Part shown: positions 53,045-57,334 of the stretch, one piece after another | Layout: each line of letters begins with the position of its first letter | Position numbering within the stretch: the first letter of the stretch is position 1 | Assembly: GCA_027452245.1 (NCBI GenBank) | Contig: DAIDGW010000265.1 | Coordinates: forward strand, 1-57,334 | Source: Acidobacteriaceae bacterium | GTDB taxonomy: Bacteria; Acidobacteriota; Terriglobia; Terriglobales; Acidobacteriaceae | Reading direction: 5' to 3' | Length of the DNA stretch: 57,334 nt | Program-made: the position numbers and the translations under genes | The notes under the pieces: model-generated | Databases searched by the model: none | Told to the model about the DNA's origin: nothing | Seen by the model: the letters and a program-made list of their open reading frames with translations, nothing else

Positions 53045-54183
53045 GAAGCCACTCCAGGAATCTGTTCTATGGCACTGACGCTTGAGATGTCGACTGGCTC
53101 CGCGGCGAAGAGCTGATGATGATCTTTCCACCAGACAGAAATGCTTTCGACGATGTCGGCGACGGACATGGTCGGCTGCCAACCGGTAGCGCGCTGAAGC
53201 TTAGAGTAGTCCGTGACGTAAACCAGCTGATCTCCGGGCCGCGCGGGAAAGAACCGGTGGCGCGGAGCCGTGCCGGTCAATTTACCGATTGTGTGCAGGA
53301 GTTCGAGGAGGGAGATAGCATTACGGCGACCGCCCCCAATATTGAAGACTTGACCGGCAGCATGCTCGCGATGCAACCGCACGGCATCGAAGGCACGTAC
53401 GAGATCCTGGACGGCAAGCACGTCGCGAACCTGACGTCCGTCGCCGTAAATGGAAATTTGTCTGTCCTGCAACGCGGAATAAAGAAAGTGCGCGACCCAT
53501 CCTTGATCCTCATTGCCGAATTGCGACGGGCCTGCGATGCACGACATTCGGAATACGACTGTCGGCAGGCCGAAGATACGCGCGTAATCGTGCACGTACT
53601 GGTCGGCTGCGCCTTTTGAGCATCCATAAGGAGAATAGAAATCAAGAGGCTGAAATTCAGCGATACCGTGTGAAGCAGCGAAGTCGCAGCGAGAAGGCGT
53701 GAATGTTACTGGATAAGAATCGAGATGCCCGTATACCTTGTTGGTGGACGTGAAAAGCAAGAAGGGGCGCCGGCCGGTCTTGCGAGCAGCTTCGAGGATG
53801 TTGACGGTACCACCGACGTTGACGTCAAAATCGAAGCGAGGATCGTCGATTGAACTAGTCACTGCGACCTGCGCAGCGAAGTGGTAGATCTCGCTAGCCG
53901 AGCTCACGGCACGCCTGACCGCGTCAAGCTCTCTTACGTCTGCGATGGTGATCTTCAGGCGGTCAGCATTCTTTGCCGCGTTCCGCAGTTCACGTAGATT
54001 GTGGCGGACACCATCGCGTGAGAGATTGTCGAAGATGTGAACGACGGCGTCGGTCTTTTTGAGCAGGTAACGAGCCCAATTGGACCCGATGAACCCTGCG
54101 CCGCCGAAGATCAATACGCTGCGAACTGGAACCTGCCCTTTCATCCTTGATTTTGCTCTCACCTCACCGTGTTCGCCGTTCAT
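53041..54183 (-). CDS. SDR-family NDP-sugar epimerase, CDP-paratose 2-epimerase-like
   Basis: The 380-residue protein has the NAD site VLIFGGAGFIGSNWARYLL, then NLSRDGVRHNLREL, STNKVYGHLDSYPV, the catalytic YGCSKGAADQY and FRMSCIAGPSQFGNEDQGW. These details, especially FTSTNKVYG and EDQGWVAHF, match the CDP-paratose/tyvelose 2-epimerase group. It would epimerise C2 of a CDP-linked dideoxy sugar or a related NDP-sugar. Its ATG overlaps the stop of the epimerase gene at 54180 by 4 bases (ATGA). The pathway enzymes for CDP-paratose itself are not in the window. Confidence 0.85.
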   Translation of the reverse strand: MNGEHGEVRAKSRMKGQVPVRSVLIFGGAGFIGSNWARYLLKKTDAVVHIFDNLSRDGVRHNLRELRNAAKNADRLKITIADVRELDAVRRAVSSASEIYHFAAQVAVTSSIDDPRFDFDVNVGGTVNILEAARKTGRRPFLLFTSTNKVYGHLDSYPVTFTPSRCDFAASHGIAEFQPLDFYSPYGCSKGAADQYVHDYARIFGLPTVVFRMSCIAGPSQFGNEDQGWVAHFLYSALQDRQISIYGDGRQVRDVLAVQDLVRAFDAVRLHREHAAGQVFNIGGGRRNAISLLELLHTIGKLTGTAPRHRFFPARPGDQLVYVTDYSKLQRATGWQPTMSVADIVESISVWWKDHHQLFAAEPVDISSVSAIEQIPGVAS

Positions 54184-55298
54184 GCCACCAGCCTGTAGGC
54201 CGCGAGTTGCGCGTAGGCTTCATGCGTGTGGTCTTCGGCGTGCTGGCAATTCAGCCATTCGACCAGGTGCTGCATCCCTTGACGGAATCTCACTTTGGGC
54301 CTGTATCCGAGAACCGCTGAAATTTTTGAAATGTCGGCATAGCAGTGGCGTATATCGCCGATGCGACACTTCCCTGAAGGCATGAACGAGGCGGCCAAAC
54401 CGAGATGCGTGGCAATTTCATTAGCGACATCCACCACGGAGACAGGATCGCCGCTGCCCACGTTCAGGGCCATGCCGTCGGGCTCGGAAGAGCGCAATGC
54501 CAGCAGGTTAGCTTGAACAATGTCGTGAACACTGACAAAATCCCGCAACTGGTTTCCATCTTCGAAAACAACCGGCGAATTCCCATTCATCAGACGCGAA
54601 GCGAAGATGGCAGCCACTCCCGTATAGGGATTGGAAAGCGATTGCCGAGTCCCATAGATGTTGAAGTAGCGAAGAGCGACTGCGGGTATTCCGTAGGTTT
54701 TTCCAAATAAGAGGACCATCTCTTCCTGATTCTTTTTCGAAATCGCGTACACGGAGGCGCAGCGTAGCCGTTTCTGTTCGGCAGTGGGAAGAGGACTGAC
54801 TTCGCCGCAACAGATTGGACAATGCAATTCCCAATCTTTACCAGCGAGTTGCTCAGCAGTTCGTTCGGCGGGGGCTACCTCCCCGCAACAGCGGCAAAGG
54901 CACGAACCTTCGCCGTAAATCGACATGGAAGAGGCCACAATGAGTTTGCGAATCTCCTGCTTATTCCAGAGAAGCGCCTGCAGCAGATTGGCGGTGCCTT
55001 GAATGTTGGTTGCCGTGTAATCGGCGATCTCGTACATCGATTGGCCGACGCCGACGGCAGCCGCAAAGTGATAGACCGCCTCCACGTCCCTCAATGCTCT
55101 TGCAAGAGAGTCAAGATCGCGCACATCGCCGCGAACAAATTCAACATCCTTCGACAAATATGTGGGGAAGCCAGAGGGATGAACCTGTTTGCTAAGATTA
55201 TCAAGGATGCGGACGTCATAGCCGAGATCGAGCAGTGCGTCCGAAGTGTGGGATCCGACAAAACCTGCGCCGCCGGTGATCAAGACTTTTTTGCTCAT
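54180..55298 (-). CDS. SDR-family NDP-sugar epimerase with cysteine-rich insert
   Basis: The protein (372 residues) starts MSKKVLITGGAGFVGSHTSD and has the catalytic YAISKKNQEEM and RYFNIYGTRQSLSNPYTGV. It carries an insert of about 45 residues (about 133-178) with CLCRCCGEV and LHCPICCGEV, two CxxC-type pairs that could bind zinc. Similar inserts are known in the dTDP-rhamnose-4-epimerase-like group, so a 4-epimerase or dehydratase role is plausible. The ATG at 55298 is the family start; a longer in-frame start is unlikely. It is the first gene of the seven-gene minus-strand run. Confidence 0.88.
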   Translation of the reverse strand: MSKKVLITGGAGFVGSHTSDALLDLGYDVRILDNLSKQVHPSGFPTYLSKDVEFVRGDVRDLDSLARALRDVEAVYHFAAAVGVGQSMYEIADYTATNIQGTANLLQALLWNKQEIRKLIVASSMSIYGEGSCLCRCCGEVAPAERTAEQLAGKDWELHCPICCGEVSPLPTAEQKRLRCASVYAISKKNQEEMVLLFGKTYGIPAVALRYFNIYGTRQSLSNPYTGVAAIFASRLMNGNSPVVFEDGNQLRDFVSVHDIVQANLLALRSSEPDGMALNVGSGDPVSVVDVANEIATHLGLAASFMPSGKCRIGDIRHCYADISKISAVLGYRPKVRFRQGMQHLVEWLNCQHAEDHTHEAYAQLAAYRLVA

Positions 55299-55542
55299 CC
55301 TGTTCTTCCCTGCAGTGCTGCTTCGCTCCGTGATTAATTCCCTTTGCGATGCAGCTCCTCTTGGGTCACAGCGCTTGGATGAAGATTCAGCGAGAAGGGA
55401 TGTCATACTTACCTTGCAACGCTCAACTCTTTGGAGTGGGATAATTTATCGTGTATTAACGTTTTTATTAATGCAGCCATACATCTGAACAGAAGCAGGC
55501 GTCTGGCATTGACCTTCGCAAGACAATCCGAGCAAAGCAAAG
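55299..55542. other. AT-rich gap between two glycan operon segments
   Basis: This 244-base gap on the minus-strand side is more AT-rich than its surroundings. It contains ATTAATAAAAACGTTAAT (short inverted repeat ATTAA/TTAAT) and a nearby GATAAATTAT. These features would fit a promoter for the epimerase-to-glycosyltransferase operon, but I cannot assign -35 and -10 boxes with confidence. Confidence 0.35.
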
Positions 55543-56598
55543 TCAGGTTATAAGGTGCAGCAATTCAGCCGCGCGATGATCCGCAGTGTGTTCAGCCATC
55601 ACTCGGGCGCGAGCCGCGGATTTGCATTTCAGCAAAACGCTGGGAAGAAGCATGAGTGCGCGCTCGGCTTCGTCGGGATTGGAAGCGATAAGAATTTCGC
55701 GGCCCACCTCGAAGAAGCATCCCAGGCCTACCCAGGAATCGCTGAGGATGGGCACACCGCAAGCTGCCGCTTCGAAGAGACGTCCAGAGGGGCAGTAGCC
55801 GAACTCGGCCATCGCGCTGCGGGTGATGTTCAAAGTCAGTTTCGAAGAGCAATAAAAAGTTGGATGATCGGGCGGAGGAATGTGAGGAATGAATAAAACG
55901 TTGGGGCGCCAGGGAAAGTCTGCGGGATAGAGAGCGCCGGCAATTAAGAACCGCTTTTCCGGACGGCGCTTCGCGGGCTCGAGGAACAATTGCTCGAGCT
56001 GAACTTGCCTGTCGGCGGCGTAAGTCCCTAGGTATGAAAGGTCTGACGCGTAGTCAGAGGAGGGAGCTACGGGGCGATGAATATCTGGATCGACACTGCC
56101 ATACAACGCACAGGCCTTACGGGCTCCGAGGCGCCATTGCAATTCGTCGAGAGCACGGCCACCCGTAAAGCTGAGAACGAGATCGAACGGAGATAGGCCA
56201 CAGGCAGGCACGTATTCAACCTTTTCGCCGCGGCGAAGACGTTCCAGCGTAATCGGCGTGTCGAGATCGTAGTAGACGCGAAGCTTGCTTTTGGAGTTCA
56301 TCATCGCATGGCTAATCGGGTCGATGTTTGGGCAATAAGAGGTCACAAGCGAGCAATCTGAGTTGTCGAGCGCGTGCGCAGCGCGGGATTGGATTTGGTT
56401 CCAAGTTTGATAGAAGACGATTTCAAAATATGAGCTATGGGACAGGTCGCGGTGCTTTGCGTAGTACGGAACATCCTGTTCGAAGAAAGTGATGTGGTGA
56501 CCGCGGCGTGAAAGAGCCCTAAGCAGGCCACGCCAGATCGTGGCGTGTCCATTGCCCCACGATGAGCTGACACTTAGTCCAAAGATAGTAATTTGCAT
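55543..56598 (-). CDS. CgeB-like family glycosyltransferase (4 of 4)
   Basis: The protein (351 residues from the ATG at 56598) starts MQITIFGLSVSSSWGNGHAT, nearly the same as the first paralogue (47296-48426), and has ALSRRGHHITFFEQDVPYYA. The donor half shows CPSGRLFEAAACGVPILSDS and FFEVGREILIASNPDEAE. The close match to the first paralogue suggests a duplication within this locus. It lies after the ABC transporter gene and upstream of the epimerase operon, all on one strand. Confidence 0.85.
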   Translation of the reverse strand: MQITIFGLSVSSSWGNGHATIWRGLLRALSRRGHHITFFEQDVPYYAKHRDLSHSSYFEIVFYQTWNQIQSRAAHALDNSDCSLVTSYCPNIDPISHAMMNSKSKLRVYYDLDTPITLERLRRGEKVEYVPACGLSPFDLVLSFTGGRALDELQWRLGARKACALYGSVDPDIHRPVAPSSDYASDLSYLGTYAADRQVQLEQLFLEPAKRRPEKRFLIAGALYPADFPWRPNVLFIPHIPPPDHPTFYCSSKLTLNITRSAMAEFGYCPSGRLFEAAACGVPILSDSWVGLGCFFEVGREILIASNPDEAERALMLLPSVLLKCKSAARARVMAEHTADHRAAELLHLIT

Positions 56599-56720
56599 GG
56601 AACGCCCAAAGAGAGATGCGAAGCACGGACCAAGTGCTGCCAAAGGTTACGCGGGCAATCCTTGCATTCAGATGGAGGCAGAACAGCAGCGTTGTTGGTG
56701 CAACGCCGGCTGTTAACGAG

Positions 56721-57334
56721 CTAGTTACCAATAGCGCTCGCGAGCGGGCGTTCGGTGAACGACTGATCGACGAGGCGGCCTTGATCGAGAGACAGAATGA
56801 CGTCGCAGCCAGCCAGGGTCTCAAGTCGATGCGCGATGATAAAGGCAGTGCGGCCGCGCATCAGGCGATCCATGGCGGAGAGAATTGAGCCTTGAGTTTC
56901 GAGATCGACGGCACTGGTGGGCTCATCAAGGATCAGGATTGGACTGTCGCGCAAAAAGGCGCGGGCCAGTGAAACACGCTGACGTTCTCCGCCAGAAAGG
57001 CGAGCACCGTGCTCTCCCGTGCCGGTTTCATACTTACGAGGGAGACGCATGATGAAATCGTGGGCTTCGGCAGATTTTGCGGCGGCGATAATTTCTTCGT
57101 CGGCGGCGTCTCGTTTGCCATACGCGATGTTTTCGGCGACACTCGCGCCGAACAAAACAGGCTCCTGCAGCACGACTGCGAATTGCTGGCGAAGATCGGA
57201 GATGCGGTAGTCGCGGAGGTTTATGCCATCGATCAGGACTTCGCCCTCCGACGGATCATAAAAGCGCATGATCAGGTTCAGGAGCGTGGTCTTCCCGGCG
57301 CCACTGGGGCCGATGATTCCGACGCGAGATCCGG
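56721..57334 (-). CDS. ABC transporter, ATP-binding domain (partial, continues past the window)
   Basis: The C-terminal 204 residues are present. The frame enters from the window edge with GIIGPSGAGKTTLLNLIMRF (Walker A), then FAVVLQEPVLFGASVAENIA (Q-loop region), GEHGARLSGGERQRVSLARA (signature motif), ILILDEPTSAVD (Walker B) and the H-loop IIAHRLETLAGCD. This is the profile of the ATPase half of a fused membrane-ATPase exporter (MsbA/lipid or glycan exporter type). The transmembrane part lies beyond the window. It is the likely exporter for the locus product. Confidence 0.92.
   Translation of the reverse strand, partial: GSRVGIIGPSGAGKTTLLNLIMRFYDPSEGEVLIDGINLRDYRISDLRQQFAVVLQEPVLFGASVAENIAYGKRDAADEEIIAAAKSAEAHDFIMRLPRKYETGTGEHGARLSGGERQRVSLARAFLRDSPILILDEPTSAVDLETQGSILSAMDRLMRGRTAFIIAHRLETLAGCDVILSLDQGRLVDQSFTERPLASAIGN

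Noticed and set aside
1-57334. CRISPR arrays, insertion sequences, prophage or integrase genes
   Set aside because: No regularly spaced direct repeats, no transposase or integrase motifs and no terminal inverted repeats were seen.

Overview
The window looks like a chromosomal segment of an Acidobacteriota (Terriglobia/Koribacter-like) bacterium. This rests on moderate-to-high GC, the ispE - tRNA-Gln - prs - rplY - pth - rpsF - rpsR - rplI block, an ECF sigma factor with a HEAT-repeat anti-sigma factor and a DUF4097-type beta-solenoid protein, and a permissive use of TTG/GTG starts. The taxonomic call is an inference from gene content and protein style; no database search was possible. Product names come from motifs recognised by eye.

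Layout. (1) 1-6.2 kb: accD faces a minus-strand housekeeping operon (ispE, tRNA-Gln, prs, rplY, pth, rpsF, rpsR, rplI), with a strong hairpin between the two. (2) 6.5-9.3 kb: a secreted cupredoxin/carboxypeptidase-regulatory-like protein, an unrecognised protein, a small membrane protein and a class I glutamine amidotransferase. (3) 9.6-13.7 kb: an envelope-stress-type operon of ECF sigma factor, zinc-binding anti-sigma factor fused to HEAT repeats, beta-solenoid protein and double-PDZ protein. (4) 13.7-34.5 kb: mixed housekeeping and accessory genes. These are GAF-GAF-GGDEF, recG, lipA, TauE/DUF1634, an MlaD-like protein, a membrane spermidine-synthase-like protein, acpS, DUF488, selA, cytochrome c, a second DUF488, folP, class II photolyase, dtd, acpP-fabF, a broken GNAT gene, trxA, lexA and exported msrA/msrB. 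(5) 34.6-39.8 kb: the branched-chain amino-acid genes ilvC-ilvB-ilvN and ilvD, behind a near-consensus promoter with a TetR-type palindrome at the predicted start of transcription. (6) 39.8-57.3 kb: a large carbohydrate locus that runs off the window.

The carbohydrate locus is the most unusual part. It contains a sugar-nucleotidyltransferase, a nucleotide-sugar dehydrogenase, a CmoB-like SAM methyltransferase and a glycosidase-like protein whose two barrel halves appear in swapped order. It also has a HAD phosphatase, a phosphoribosyltransferase-kinase fusion, a protein with a long basic Ser/Arg/Ala tail, four CgeB-like glycosyltransferases, one GT4 glycosyltransferase, a B12-binding-type radical SAM enzyme, two SDR nucleotide-sugar epimerases (one with a cysteine-rich insert) and an ABC exporter ATPase. 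Seven minus-strand genes (55298 to 47296) are joined mostly by 4-base stop/start overlaps, so they are very probably one transcript. I infer a pathway that makes nucleotide sugars, assembles a short glycan or glycolipid, modifies it by radical chemistry and methylation, and exports it. The product is unknown.

The + strand changes composition near 34.7 kb: the genes before it are C-leaning and the ilv genes strongly G-leaning. Limits: starts were chosen by Shine-Dalgarno context and family alignment from memory, regulatory sites are pattern-based, and the last gene is incomplete at the window edge.
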